From positions 24,478,468 to 24,542,467 of the forward strand of contig CM042181.1 in NCBI GenBank assembly GCA_023376005.1: DNA of 64,000 bases, written 5' to 3'. Both the position numbers and the translations under genes were made by a program. The stretch comes from Doryteuthis pealeii. Lineage: Eukaryota > Mollusca > Cephalopoda > Myopsida > Loliginidae. Shown here piece after piece: positions 32,778 through 46,136 of the stretch (the stretch's first letter is position 1; each line of letters begins with the position of its first letter). The notes below the pieces were generated by a model. That model was not told the DNA's origin. It was given only the letters and a program-made list of their open reading frames with translations, and ran no database searches.

Positions 32778-33100
32778 ATGAGATATGTTCAAAAATTATC
32801 AAAACTGAAGCTTTATTAAAGACAGAAATGAACAATGAATCAAACAATTATCTTCAAAAGAGTCATCTTGGAATTCAACACACTTATTCCAGCAAGTTTT
32901 TCAATGGTTGAAGCTTTGCTTTTGATATGGTATTATGTACATAAAATATTTTGTAATTCTTTATCTATATTGGCTAACTGGCTTTTCTTAGGATGGACAT
33001 AGGAGTATTTTTAAAAAGTTCATAAATATAGATTTATTTATTTTAATTTCTATGATTTTTATTTTTTTAAATTTTTTTATGAACAAAGTTTATTTTCATT
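32777..33100. other. AT-rich sequence
   Basis: No gene seen. Confidence 0.4.
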
Positions 33101-33101
33101 A

Positions 33102-33187
33102 TTACAGAAATTCAAATATATAAGGATGCAAATATTTAATGAATGGATTTACATATTAGCATCCTTATATATTTGAATTTCTGTAAT
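33102..33187. repeat. Long hairpin (about 32-bp arms)
   Basis: ATTACAGAAATTCAAATATA at 33102-33121 continues to AAGGATGC, and the reverse complement GCATCCTTATATATTTGAAT ends at 33187. Arms are essentially perfect, with a loop of about 25 nt. The precursor-like shape is noted, but a short palindromic MITE is equally possible. Confidence 0.85.
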
Positions 33188-34738
33188 GTTTTTCGTTTTC
33201 ATTCCATTGTTGTGGTAATTATAGCTTGCTTTGAGGGACAGTAAACATAACTTGTGTTAATAGAACGCTACCTTTATTGATATTATGCTATAATCTGGTG
33301 ATAGAAAAGTATTACACACTCACACACATACGAGTGTGGTACTAAAAAGTTTAACCAAGGAGGAAATTATTTTTTTAAGAGGTAAATAAAACTTGAAAAA
33401 TGAAGTACTAAATGCTGTTGAACTTGGGATGAATTGAAAATTTTCTGATTTTTCCAGGTCACTTAACTTTGATCCCCCCTTACTTTTGGTGTGCAAAATA
33501 TTGGGGTTTCAAAACTAAATACAGTATAAATAAAAAGACAAAAGATCGAAGAAAGAAGGCAAAAAATTATACATCGATATTTGTTCTGTTTAAATTCTCA
33601 ATAGTTTTTCTACAAAAATTATAACAAAATAAGATAACAATGATAAACTAAAGTAGTCATTAAATAAATATTTGTTTTTAGAATCTAAAATATGAAATTT
33701 GAAATTTAAAATTAGGCGTTTCATATTTTAAATGAATTTTATCTATTAATTTACCATAGCAGAAATACCTAATTAAATCAGAAAGTTTTGAAATAGAATA
33801 ACTGGTGCATTATAAAATTCATTCATTGATGAATCAACACTGAAAGTTTAATAAAAATCAGATAATTCCCTGTTTTTTCAATCGGGGGGGGGGGTAGATT
33901 GATTTTGTAAAATACAGATTTTACGTCATCTTGGACAGTGGTTACGGCCATGTTTACGAAAAATTTGAGCAAAATTGACCGAAGTTTAAAAATTATTAAA
34001 AAGAAATTACGTGTAATATTTTTTTTTTTTTTTTTTAACGATGTTACTACTTTTCGACTTAGACAAACATTTGACCTTAAATGATCGATTTAATTCATTT
34101 TAATTAGTTTTTAAAATGAAAACGAGTCAACATTTTGGCAAACCCTAATTTATACAAACGATTCAACCTTTGTGTCTTCCCTTTTCTCGTCTTATTAATT
34201 TCACTGTTAAACTTATCCGACCTCAATGTCGTATCCTTTTAACAAATTAGCCAACATTTTATAATTATTCAAATTATTTTATATTGTTCCATTTAACAAA
34301 TATAATCGCCAGAAAGTGTTTAAAAAAATTAAGTACAATAGATTAAATATTACCAAGGTGTAAAAACGAAATATTACACCCTTACCCACCACCACCACCA
34401 ATCCAGTAGAATTAACTACATTTTAAGTATTAAAAATTATCTGTATCGAGCTAAATAAAATATACTTTTTTTATTGATATGAATTCTTTTCAAGATAAAC
34501 AGGCTTTTTTCAGTTGTTGCTACTAAAATAAAGGATAATTAGTACACACTTGAAAAAATTAATAAATTCTCGTCAAGAAAAATAATTAGATCATCAATTT
34601 CTAATAATAGAAACAGGTGCACGTGAGCATATGACCACGTGATGATAACACTTGGCTGATTTTAGATCTTTTCTTTTTTCTCACTTTGATTTACGGAAAT
34701 AAAATAAAGGTTCAAAAGACCTGATTTTTATTTAAAAT
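33188..34738. other. AT-rich sequence with a diverged repeat
   Basis: 33790-33900 ('gaaagtttaataaaaatcag', 'aattccctgttttttc', then G10) resembles 54150-54230 ('gaaaatttcattaaattcag', 'aatttcctgatttttgg'). No gene. Confidence 0.45.
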
Positions 34739-34742
34739 AGAT

Positions 34743-34774
<32 letters not shown>

Positions 34775-34797
34775 CTCTTTCTCTCTCTCTTTCTCTT

Positions 34798-34857
<60 letters not shown>

Positions 34858-34977
34858 TCTCTTTCTCTTCTCTCTTCTCTCTCTCTCTCTCTCTTTCTTT
34901 CTCTTTCTCTCTCTCTCTCTTCTTTCTCTCTCTCTCTCTTTCTTTCTCTCTCTCTCTCTTCTCTTTCTTTCTTCTCT
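34739..34977. repeat. Long (CT)n/(CTTT)n pyrimidine tract
   Basis: 240 bases of C and T only on the + strand, mostly CT with TT interruptions. The minus Arg/Glu frame is an artefact. Confidence 0.97.
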
Positions 34978-37960
34978 ACATGATGAGATCTACATGCAAC
35001 ATGTTGTTTACTGCGTTGGTATGTTGCTAGATGACAACATATCTCGATTTCCAATTTAAAACCTTGTTTTATCCATCTTTATGTTTATCTGACTTATTCA
35101 GCACTTTTAATAAAACACATACCTCTTTTCTTTCTCCTTAAAAAGAAACATTAAAATACTACGTAAACTTTAATTGGAACAACAAAAATGTTTCGAAAAT
35201 GCTTTTTTTCATAGTCTTCATAACGGACAAGGGGTCATGGGACCTAACATCATTCAATGGATTTTTTTTTTTTTTTTGCGAACTGTTTGTAACTTTTTTT
35301 TTGGGGGGGGGAATTTAATTTATTTTCTACAAGGTAAAAAAAAAATAGGGGTTATTATGTTTGGAGGGGGTATTAAATGATTGTTTAGTGGGCCTCGTAT
35401 GGATAAATTGATAATTTTTTTATTTTAGAAAGGAAAGGATAATAATGGTCAAAGTTGCCTTGCACTCTATATAAAATTGGTTTCTTTTCCCATACAAACC
35501 AAGACTTATATAACTCCTTTGGTAAATAAAATATTTTTGTTCCTAAATTTGTAAGACTTAATAAAATTTTAAATTCTTATCAAAATTTTATTTAAAACAA
35601 AATATTCAAGTAAATATTTCACGATAAATTCAAGGCCTAAGTTACCCCTTCTCTGCCTGTCAGCAGTAAACATCCCTATCTTTTTACATTCATACATACA
35701 TAATTTATAGGTTTAAACTAGAGAACTTTGACCTATTTTTGCTTATTTACACTGCTTACCCTGCTACTTGTGTACACACCCCTTTATTGTAGATCCCATG
35801 TGCTTAACTGTTGTTGTGTATTTATGTAAAATTGATATCCTCCATGGATTGGATAGTGTTTCCATCAAGTTGCCGTTAATTGTTCTTTTAAGAATATGTA
35901 AAATTGGTATATATACACACACAATCAACGGTGTGGATTGGATTAATGTGACTAAAAAGAAAATCATTTTCAACAATTTAAAAAAATCATACTTTAACCG
36001 TTTTTCCGCCTTTAAAATTTGTCAGTCGTAATTTTGAGTAGTAATTTTATAAATATATGAAATTACACTATGAATCGGACTTTGATTTGAAAATCTTATT
36101 TTTCATGTCGAAAATATTTTTTAGAAAACTGAAAGCAACTCTACTTTAAAACATTTTCAATTTTCTTATTCCCTAGTTTTAAATACATTTGTGACACTTA
36201 AAAAAAAAATTTTTTTTTAAATAAAAAAAGATAAAAAATTTTAACTATTGTTAATTTTATTTCGATAGGTTCGAAAGCATTTTTATAAACTTTTGACTAT
36301 TAAATTTCTTAAATTTTCTGTGAAATTCAATACGAGTTTTTAAAGTACTATTCGATTCATATTTGAAAAAATCTTTTTATTTTATTTCTAATTTTTTAAA
36401 GAAATATATATATTAAATTTCAATGTGTTTTTAGCGCATGATATACGAACAAACTGTGGGCGTGTCTTCTCAAAACGGTTGTAAATAATTTTGGTAATAT
36501 AAAGATGGCTGAATTTTAGAGTAGCAACACTCTTATCTGGACCCACTTTCAAAGTATGGATGACCGCCAACACAATAAATTTACAAGAGAATAAAATTAG
36601 ACGAAATTCGCCGTTTTTTGCAAACCAGTCTGTTAGGTTTATTTATACTTGCCTTATCTTTCTTTTCAGTCTAAAGATATTATTGAAATATTCTTGTTAA
36701 TTATTTATTCTATACTTATTTATTGATTCTTCAAAGTCATTGTTTTTTTTTAAAAAAGTGTATATTCCTGTTATACAATTTTCGTATAATTTTTTGAGTG
36801 TAGTCGCTGGTTGACTGTTAGTGTTCAGTGTTCAACAAGAGTTTTATTATTTTTAGTTATTCGCATGTTGACAAGCGTGGATAAATTTAAACTTAGTCGG
36901 TCTTTACTACATTTCTAATGATAAGTTCGGTTTAACTGTTCTTAAAATAATAAATACATGAATAATGATTAATAATGTTTACAGTTTTCCTCGTTTTTTT
37001 TTTCTGAATGCTCAATAAGTTATTTTCTTAAAGTTACGTCATGATTGCTAGTATAAACGTAAGTTTTGTTGAAATCTTTTTCAATTAAAAAGGTTAAAAT
37101 TTAGATACGTTTTAATATAGAAAAGATTTTAAAATAAAGTTTTAGGCATAACATTTAGAAATTAAATTAACATTGACAAACATTTTGAAAAAATGCTAGG
37201 ATCTCCACGTGATCCTTTGAAAGAAAGCAGATTTGTTTACTTTTTTACATTTTTTAAGCCTTTTAGAATTTTGTTTTATTTCACGATGGCTTTCTTCCAA
37301 TTGGAAAGGATTTTTTTTTTTTTTATTTAGCTAAACTATTTTTAAATAAAACATCATCTTCTAAAGGTGACTTTTATTTTGTCCGTTCTCGCACGTACAC
37401 ATGAGACTCGACCATGTGTCATTCTATTTTCATCACAAAATGTCCGTTCGTCTAAGGCTCCGTCATTTTTGGTTTTATTACAACATAACTTTGAGAAATT
37501 GTTAGTTCTGACTGGAAATAGGTTAAACTGTGTCGGCTCAGATTGGTTCTCAGGTAGGATCTTTTTCTCACCTCTGTCTTAGAGATTTCTTAGAAAAAGG
37601 ATTCCATCTCACAGCACTTACCCACTCCCGTAATAATTGTTGAGAGATTGCAGAACGTGCTCTCCCTTTCTAGATGCACTTAGACACACACACACACACA
37701 CACACACTTTATTCATCAAATGCCCGAACAAACCCGAATCGAATCATCTTCCGTACTCTATGCTAGATAAATGAGCCGTAGTAAATAAATAATAAAAACA
37801 AATAAAATGTCCTTTTTGAATACGAATAATTTTCCTAAACTTTGATAAAAACGACCCTACGTTCTTTATTTTAAATATTGACCATCTTACAATCTGTATG
37901 GGTAAGGTACTATCTCAAGATTATCCTTCTGGTAGTGTTCTATAATAACCGGATACTTTT
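34978..37960. other. AT-rich unique sequence
   Basis: No recognised gene. T15 at 35262 and T9G9 at 35297-35312. CA repeat at 37684-37708. A 71-codon frame at 37367-37582, between 'cttctaaag' and CAGGTAGG, was considered as an exon but has no recognisable content. Confidence 0.4.
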
Positions 37961-38003
37961 GAGTTTAGCTCACTGGTTAGAGTAGTTGCTTGCTTATCAA
38001 AAA
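37961..38003 (+). mobile_element. tRNA-like SINE head next to an inverted repeat
   Basis: GTTTAGCTCACTGGTTAGAG at about 37961-37981 is a strong A-box and D-arm match. It runs directly into the inverted-repeat arm at 38005. Confidence 0.6.
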
Positions 38004-38004
38004 G

Positions 38005-38595
38005 TGTGAATTTTCTGCTCAGTTGCAAGGTTGAGGATTATTGCCTATGACGGGAGGTGGGAGGGCAACCAATCCACATACGAGCCAGGAGGTCCAAACT
38101 GAGGCCTGGTACCTTTTGACTCAATGTTCATAAAATTTATATTATTAAAAAGAATTGAAAAATGTTCTTTCTGTTTCTCAATACATGAAAATGCAAACAA
38201 GATCATTAAAAAAAGATTTCTTGTTTTCATCTTATAAGATTTAATATTTCTATTTGTAGCTGTGAAATGAAGCTGTCAGTTGGATAAGATTTCTAACAAA
38301 TAATGCATCATACTTCAAATATGTAATATCCACAAAATTCTCAGTTGTGCACGACTTGACCCTTGTCTTAGTATAGCAGATGAAATCGGGATGACTAAAA
38401 GATGAGGATTGTGAAATGTCTATGCAGACTAAGAGGTAGGGCAAACAAAGTTTTGTACCACCTTGTAAAAAAGATTAGAGATGGGGGTCTGCTGTGTATT
38501 TGCCTCAGTTTGGACCTCCTGGCTCGTATGTGGATTGGTTGCCCTCCCGTCATAGGCAATAATCCTCAACCTTGCAACTGAGCAGAAAATTCACA
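38005..38595. mobile_element. Long near-identical inverted repeat, about 590-bp unit
   Basis: Left arm 38005-38105 and right arm 38502-38595 are identical reverse complements, apart from a 7-bp length difference (ggaggtgggaggg versus ggaggg). Arms begin TGTGAATTTTCTGCTCAG and include CCACATACGAGCCAGGAGG. The 396-bp interior has no transposase or recognised frame. No target duplication is evident. Near-identity suggests a recent origin or gene conversion between arms. Confidence 0.85.
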
Positions 38596-40529
38596 AAATA
38601 GACACCTTAAAATCAATACTATGAAAACTTTCTTTATTCATATTATACCACCCATTTCAGTTTTTCTGTGTGATTCCTGTGTTTTTATTCACTGCATAAG
38701 GGTTTATTTTTATGGTGTATATTTATTCAGCAGTATATCCAATCATCCTGTCTTTCCATCAGTCTCTTATGTCTTGAAATCACCCCAGTTCTTTCTTGAC
38801 CATTATGTCCGAACATCCAGTCATCTGTGGCCTAAGACAAGTAGATGGTTCAGCATCAGACTGCACTTAATGAAATGGTTCAGGTCACTCTCTCATGTCT
38901 AAGGTGTTCCAAAAAAGCTTTTAAAAGCAAGTAGTTCCAGAAACAGTATCTTAATACAATTATTACCTCAACCAGCAGCACAGATGGTTAGGTCATCATA
39001 TCATTGTATGATGGTTACCTGATCAACTACTATTGTGTAGTGAGTTCAATCTTCATTTTTAAGACATCTCAATTGCTTATTGGATTCTTACTGGATGATA
39101 CATCATTGTTCTTCTATCCTTATATCAAGCTAAATTTAGTAAATGACTGCAATTGAAACTGAATGTTGATGTTTATTGGTTCCATTATTTTTGCAAGAAT
39201 GCATTTCATTCTGTGTGATTGCACTCTGTAAAAATGTATCCAATAAAAGTTACGTGAATTATTGAAAAAAACAAAAACAGGGTTGATACAGAAATATCTT
39301 TAAAATATAGTTTAGCACAGAAAATAAGATTCGAGCGTTAAAAGGGATTTATGATATTAGAGCCTGGCTAATTTGAACACCTGACTACCAGGTGTAGGTT
39401 TTTTGTTATTAATGGATAGCACTACTTTGGAAAAATCTGTGGCCATCAGGTTTTCCAATTTCAACATTTCCTCTGTTTGGCTTAGCAGTTCAATCTGGAT
39501 TCAGTTTTAAAATATAGTTCAATGTGATGTCTGTTTATTGTGGCAATACAAAATGGGTTGGATGGATTTATAGTATATCTGTGCTGTCAGCATGACCTGA
39601 TGATGGTTTATATTTAATTAAAATCCATCCTCTGGGTTTCAGCTAGTTTACTTGATTTTAACATCACTATCAATTTGTGATTTTAGCAGGGATGTATTGT
39701 AGTGCATAAGAACCGTTTATTGAGTGATTATATCTCTCAAGAAATGTCCTTTTCAGTCCATCAAGAACAAGGAGTGAAATTCCTACCTTTTGAATCAACA
39801 GGTCATTTCAGGGTTTTTATTTTTGTTTTTTCAATTGCTTTATGCCAATTAGCACAATCTGTTTGGTCTGGTAATGTTAAGAAATTCTTATTTAGTTTTA
39901 ATACTAATAAGTTTATCTGTTCCAGTATCATCTTTTATGTCCATTTGCAAAATATTAAAAATTTTGTTTCCTTGGAGGGTAATACATTTCTATCAAATAA
40001 ACTGTCAAAACCTTTTGAAATATAAATTTGTCATTCTTAATAGGGATTAATTGAGACAGTATGAATATATCCTAAGTAACTATTTATACATTAAGTTCAG
40101 ATGTTCAATTCTAATATTGTTCCCTACAAATTATACACCTTGAAGTACAAGTAGGGTCTAGTTTTCTCCCTACCCCAACCAATACCTGTTAAACGATGAT
40201 AGATAAATTTTCTGTGTTAACTATTCTATAGAACAACCAAAATGTTTGTAACTTATGTTTTGTTTTAAGATTAATCTTTGCAGAATGATTCACAAATTTT
40301 TTTCTTGATGTTTTTGTCAGTTAGCGTTAATAAGTTTTCTTTATATATTATTATTGTATGGACTCCAGAAAAAAAAAAAACTATGTAAACTCCCATACCT
40401 TCACTGTTTGGAATTTGAACTTGAGATATAAGATTTTTATTTTCATATATTTTAATTAAAAAAATTTTTTAAATTTAAATTCCAAATATTCTATTGTACC
40501 CTAGAATATAGACCACTATATTTCATAAC
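38596..40529. other. Mostly unassigned; SINE and LINE remnants
   Basis: A tRNA-like relic at 38965-39050 has 'cacagatggttaggtcat' and a B-box-like 'gagttcaatcttc'. A LINE tail remnant lies near 39575-39612. Frames at 38621-38902 and 39702-40025 show no domain. Confidence 0.4.
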
Positions 40530-40539
40530 ATAAGAGCAA

Positions 40540-40705
40540 TAATTAATATATATATATGGGTACTATATTTATAAGTAAACAGTGCTCAATATCATGGATA
40601 GAGCATTTATATCTAAGTTAAGGTAGCGTGGACATGGAGTCAATGGCGCCTAGTTACTGACAGTTTCTCACTTATATGATCTTCATGCCCACACTACCTT
40701 ATATA
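40540..40705 (+). repeat. (AT)-associated repeat family J, copy 2
   Basis: 'actatatttataagtaaaca', 'caatatcatggatagagc', 'ctaagttaagg', 'gttactgacagtttctcac' and 'tatatgatcttcatgcccac' are in the same order as copy 1. Confidence 0.75.
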
Positions 40706-40721
40706 TGCATATATATATATA

Positions 40722-40787
<66 letters not shown>
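40706..40787. repeat. (AT)n microsatellite
   Basis: AT dinucleotides with a few GC interruptions at the start. Follows family J as in the other copies. Confidence 0.97.
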
Positions 40788-40791
<4 letters not shown>

Positions 40792-41705
40792 GCAGCTGGA
40801 TAGAGGAGGGGAAAAAAAGAGAAAAACGCTGAAAATGGCCGAGTAGAATTTTAACGTTATTTTATAATGCTATTTAATTTTTAAATGCATTTAATAATAT
40901 CAATCAAATCATTATTTTTGCTCTAAAACTAAGCCCTGGTGATATTTAATGTGTATATATATTTACTTTGTTGTTAATTAGTTTATTTTCAAAGTTTTCT
41001 CCAGACATACGCGTATACACAACTGCCCTTTATATATGTCTAGATAGATAGATATATATATATATATCATAATGTGTATGTTTTAGTTCACTTGAATCAC
41101 TTTTTTGTTATTTTTCTCTCTACTATTTTGTTGATTACACAAATTATTACATTAGTTAGGATATTTGTTGCAAGTGTTGATTGTTAGAAAAGTCAGTTCT
41201 ATTGTTCAGGTTGTTGGATGGGGATGGGATAGAGGTTGTTAGTGATTCTTGGTATCCATGGCAACCATATCAGTTAACCCAGTCTCCCCTCCACACATCA
41301 CACCCACCGAGACCTCACCATATCTTCCACAATTGACATTTGGCTGCTGAAACTGATTCATATTATTTAAAAGGGAAAGAAAGGAAAAATAAAGAGATGG
41401 AAAGAGTAAATTATAGAGAAATAAAGGAAAAGAGAAGGAAAGTTTAGAAACCAAAAGAAGGGCACTTGTAAGGATGTGATTACAAGAAAGATAGAAAGAG
41501 ATAATAAAGAGAAAGTGGGGCTGACTTGGAGATGCTAAAGGAATATAAATGTAAATAATAAAGTTTTTGAATTTAAAAAAAAAGTTATTGCTAGCTCTGG
41601 ATGGTATTTGAAGTAAACTGACCCTAAAATTATCCCCCTCCCCCATTTTCTTTTTTCTCAAACACAGACATAACACCATACTGTTTTTATGATGACTTAT
41701 AAGTT
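40788..41705. other. Unassigned sequence
   Basis: The 146-codon minus frame 41239-41679 is partly purine-tract read-through, and its C-terminal half (NQFQQPNVNCGRYGEVSVGV) has no recognised homolog. No gene called. Confidence 0.35.
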
Positions 41706-41708
41706 CAT

Positions 41709-41941
41709 CTATTCGTTGGTCTATTTCTCGGAAATTTTAATATTATTTGGATTATTCAGACTATTGTCCTCATCTTTATTTTAAAGGGTTGGGTTTCAAA
41801 GTTCCGTGATGGTTCCCAAGTCTGCCAAGAAATACCTAAAGAAGGTCGGAGGGCACATTGGCCGAAACATTGTACAGATAACAATGAAGATGAGACAATA
41901 GTCCGAATAATCCAAATAATACTATTTGTTGGTCATTATTC
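41709..41941. mobile_element. Foldback retroposon, family G copy 2
   Basis: Arms 'attatttggattattcagac' (41741-41760) and 'gtccgaataatccaaataat' (near 41899-41918), with the block 'ggccgaaacattgtacagat'. A possible imperfect duplication, ctattCgttggtc / ctattTgttggtc, occurs at 41709 and 41929. Confidence 0.75.
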
Positions 41942-42149
41942 TTTCAATAATGAAATCTTTTATTAAAGGAAGTCAGTGTTGAAATTTAATGGATCAAGGA
42001 GGGACACAATTCACTTGACTGTATCATCTTTTTTTTACCTTATCCCCACCCCTGGAGATTTGATCAAGTGCCATAGGAGCATTGCATTGACCTAATGGAA
42101 ACCATTTGTTGTGTAACATTTTTTATATTAACTATGTACTGTTCAAATG

Positions 42150-42424
42150 GCCACCAACCTCCTTATTTTGATGGAGGAAACCAAAGATACCTTAGAGGTT
42201 CCAGTTCTGGAGGTTTGGGGAATGTGGAGCACCCCTTCATCACCATTGCTCTCTGGTCCACTCTGATCTGGAGTGGTTGTACCTGTTAGGGTCCCATCTA
42301 TGGATTAAATAGAAAAATGATTTTATTTTTTAAAAATTGAGTCTCCATCAAGAATGAATTTATTTCAAAACTTTATTAGCATTAAATGACCCACTGAGGT
42401 TGATATGCTGTAAAACAAACTAAA
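42150..42424 (+). mobile_element. Family B element, 5'-truncated copy
   Basis: 'ggaggtttggggaatgtgga', 'cccttcatcaccattgctct', 'cctgttagggtcccatc', tail GTTGATATGCTGTAAAACAA. The 64-codon frame is not conserved among copies. Confidence 0.8.
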
Positions 42425-43939
42425 GATACCTTAATAAGATAATGAATAGTGATGAACCAGATATAGATTTTGATATCTTGTTGAATACTGGATATGAAAT
42501 CACCGGATATCCAACCAGATGATATTTGTAATACTCAGTTTTTTAATGTAAACATTTTTAATAAATGATCTATCCAGAATATACAAGTCCATGGGAGGAG
42601 CACATATGGATTACAAGAGTTGTTACAGCTTTTAAACTAATAAAACTTCCCTGATCTATAAAAGTAAATTAACCAACTTATGCTGTGCAAAAATTCATTT
42701 TCCGGAAACATGACATCAATCAACCATTGTTGTGTCTAATTTATACTCTTCCCACCCCCCAAATGACATTTCTGATGTTGACCTGATCTATATTAAGTGA
42801 GGGATCCCTTGAAATAAACATTTGATATGTTTATAACACTGCATCTCTGTTTATTTTGCCCATCCTATTGGTGCTAAAAGAAAAAAAATATTAGTAAAAG
42901 AGGTGAAGTGATAATAAAAGATGACTTAAAGGGATGAAATATCAGCTCTCATTAATTTCCTACCAATTCTTTTGATTTAATAGTTTCAAATATAAAAATC
43001 TTTCACATTTAAAAAGAAAAACAACCTATAAATATATATTTGGTTGGTTGGTTAAAGGAATGACTTATTTTTAAATTTTGATAACTTGAATTTTTATCCG
43101 ATTGGGGGAAAATAAACACCAGTTTGTTTCTATAAACCAATCTTCATTTAGATCAAGTTTTGAAAGTCAAAACTTTTTTTTTTAAGAGTTAAAAGGGGCT
43201 AATTAGAAGTATTGATGGTTGATTGAATTTTGGCACTCTATCTGGTTTGTATTGGAGCAAAATATTGCCATGTGTTTGGCTGTATAATTCCTCTACCCTC
43301 AGTGTTTTTTAATGTCTAGGAACACAGTAATTGGATATTGCAATATCTGGTGGAACTGGATCCGGTTTTTTTTTTTGGGGGGGGTCATATCCAGTGCCAG
43401 AATTCCCACCAGATACAATTTCAGTTCATCATTAATAATGGGCTCCACCTACTCAGGGTTTTGATGGCTGTTGTCCTTAGATTAATAGCTTATATAACAC
43501 CTGGTATTCTCAATCATTTCTTCTAATTTATGACCATGATTGACATTGCTTAACTTTAGTGATCTGAAGAGAATTGGTATATTGAACATGATTTGACCAT
43601 AAGTATGTTTGTGTGTTATATTGCTATTGGCCTTACAAGGGTTCACCAAGTTAACAGGTTTTATTTTTCATCTTGGCTAATTGACCACCCTTCTTGCCAG
43701 GTAAATCTACTGAGGGAATTAGTTTAGTTGCTAATCATTCAATCATGAAAACTGTAAATACTGGGTTACATGGTACCAGTAGCACTGTTTGAGTAACCTG
43801 ACCATATTTGTATTACAAATGTAAATAAAAGATCACTCCCCACCGATCACTTGAGTAAAAATTGTGGAAAAATATGACAAAAACTTTGATAAAGCTAGAT
43901 GACTACTTTATACAGTTAAGCAAAAAGATAGATTTGGTT
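42425..43939. other. AT-rich unassigned sequence
   Basis: T10G9 junction at 43366-43384. Part of 43040-43200 resembles the diverged repeat near 33400. No gene. Confidence 0.4.
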
Positions 43940-43944
43940 TATCT

Positions 43945-44070
43945 AAAGTATGAATCTCTATCCTCCAACTATTGGTAAAATAGTAGAGCAGATTGGGCTC
44001 ACTAGTCTAGAAGGACAATTCTAAATTTAAGAGCTGGTGTTCCAAATTCCTGCCTCTTGTCTTATGGGTT
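43945..44070 (+). mobile_element. SINE family C fragment
   Basis: 'gtatgaatctctatcctcc', 'taaaatagtagagcagattg' and 'ctagaaggacaattctaaat' match the middle of family C. Confidence 0.6.
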
Positions 44071-46095
44071 TGTTGTAGACATCTGAGAAAGCAAGCCTAA
44101 AGAAACCATAGTTCACTTATTGCAAGATGCTACAGGTTACAACTGCTGGCTATATTGGACTTTTGAACTGAGCAAGTTTGAGCACTTTCCTCCGGCACTT
44201 GGAGATTATTCTTTGATGCCTATGGACAATCTTGAGCATCTTTATTGGTTGGAGTATAGATGAGATAAGACTCTAGGCTCATCTCAATCACCTTGTGAAC
44301 AGTATTTTAAATGACTAGTCAAAGATCAAGAGAATTTTAATTTGCTTCAATCATAGGCCACTTGCAAAACATACTAAGTCTTAATAGACTGTAAAAAAAA
44401 AATTCCATCAAAATATTTCCATTGGGAAGCCAAACACTGGCAATTTGTACCTTATTCCTGGAAGTGTTCAACTGACACTGTTTTCAGTTGGCTTATCACA
44501 ACCATTTGGATATTCTCAACAGTTCCTCCTAAATGGCTACCACAAAGCCAGATTTTGACGTTTGACAAGAAATAGTAACAAGGACTCAGACCAGAAATTG
44601 TGGTACCATAAGAATAATTAATTTATCAACAATCATTCTCACCATCAAATGATAATTCTATCATATTCACTTTCATCACATTTTTCTCCGTTTGTGAAAT
44701 GACCACCAGAATTGGTCATCCCAAAATTCCTTGGGTGACCTAAAAAAAACAAAAAAAAACCGGTTAGAACTTGATCTCCATTAACTTTTGCTTACTTGTT
44801 GAATATTTCTGTTGAACTTTGACATTTTATCTTGTTTCATTTTCATGATTCACTTAACCAAACTCATTTGTAATAATCAAAGATTCTTCTTGCTGAAGTA
44901 AACATGACTGGATATTTTTGCACATATTCAATGTCAACATTGTTGCCAACCTGAAAAATAAAACAAATCTGTCTCATTACTAGATCAACCTTCTATGTTT
45001 AGAAAGAAAGAACAGGAAGAAGAAGAAAACAAACTTTAAAATCCCATCCAAATTATTCTCTTGTGTAATGTTATTCTCTAGCATTAATTCCCTGACCATC
45101 ATTTCACAGCTCTGAATTGACCAGTTGGTCAGCTACTCAATCACTTGGTCAGTTTATAATACAACTTAACTAGCCAATGCATGGTGCTGTTATGGTTAGT
45201 GGTGCCTTGTTGAACATTTCTAAAATCAATTGTCTCATTAATAAAAAAATGTCTTCATAAATTCTTAGCAGCAGAATCAAATCTCTAAAATAGTATTAGT
45301 TTGATTCTTAACTTAATGTTAGTATGATAAATGCTGAAAATTTTATCTGTAGTTTATAAGTAGTTATTTACTAAGTTTAGCCTAGTTGCAGCATGAAACT
45401 AGAATTATGTCACCCAGAATGTAACTTACAATGGTTTGCTGGTTTAGCTTGTTAACCTTTATATCATGCTAAGACACCATTTGTAGGACTATAAGTAATT
45501 ATAAAGTACCTCTGTCTCAAAACCAGTGTTAAATTTAGTGTATGAAATTTGTGCAAATGTAACAAATTTCATGGGGCAGAGGTAGCATATAACAGAAGAG
45601 TTTTAGTTGGGTCCATTTTAAACCGAGGTCCTTGAGAAAGGCATGACTCCAAATTTTTAAATCTAATTTTATATGTAAGTTATTCTGTGAACAGTTTGTA
45701 GAGAAATATTTTTAAGTGATATTAAAGAGATTTATCAATTCAAACAATCTTTAAAAAATTCTTTTCCATATCGTTAGTCCTAACTAAGCAATAATACTAA
45801 GTAATTATTTAATATTTTCAGTTTGAAGAACTACCTATAAACCTAATTAGAAATGTTTCATTTAAATGTGAAGAATCATTTTAGTAAGAAAATAATTTAA
45901 GACTTTTCTCTTTTGAAATTTGAATTCAGTATAATTAAGTTTTCCACTGATTGTTTATTGTTAGAAGCACCCCTTAGTTTCTTGATAAGAAAATATATTT
46001 TATATTAAGACTTTTCCCTAAGTATGCATACCAAATTTGGTAGTTTTATATCAAATTGTTTGGGCATCTGTAGAAGACAAATTCTTAGCAATTAT

Positions 46096-46136
<41 letters not shown>

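Noticed and set aside
37367..37582. Coding exon between 'cttctaaag' and CAGGTAGG
   Set aside because: The frame has no recognisable content and the acceptor lacks a clear pyrimidine tract.
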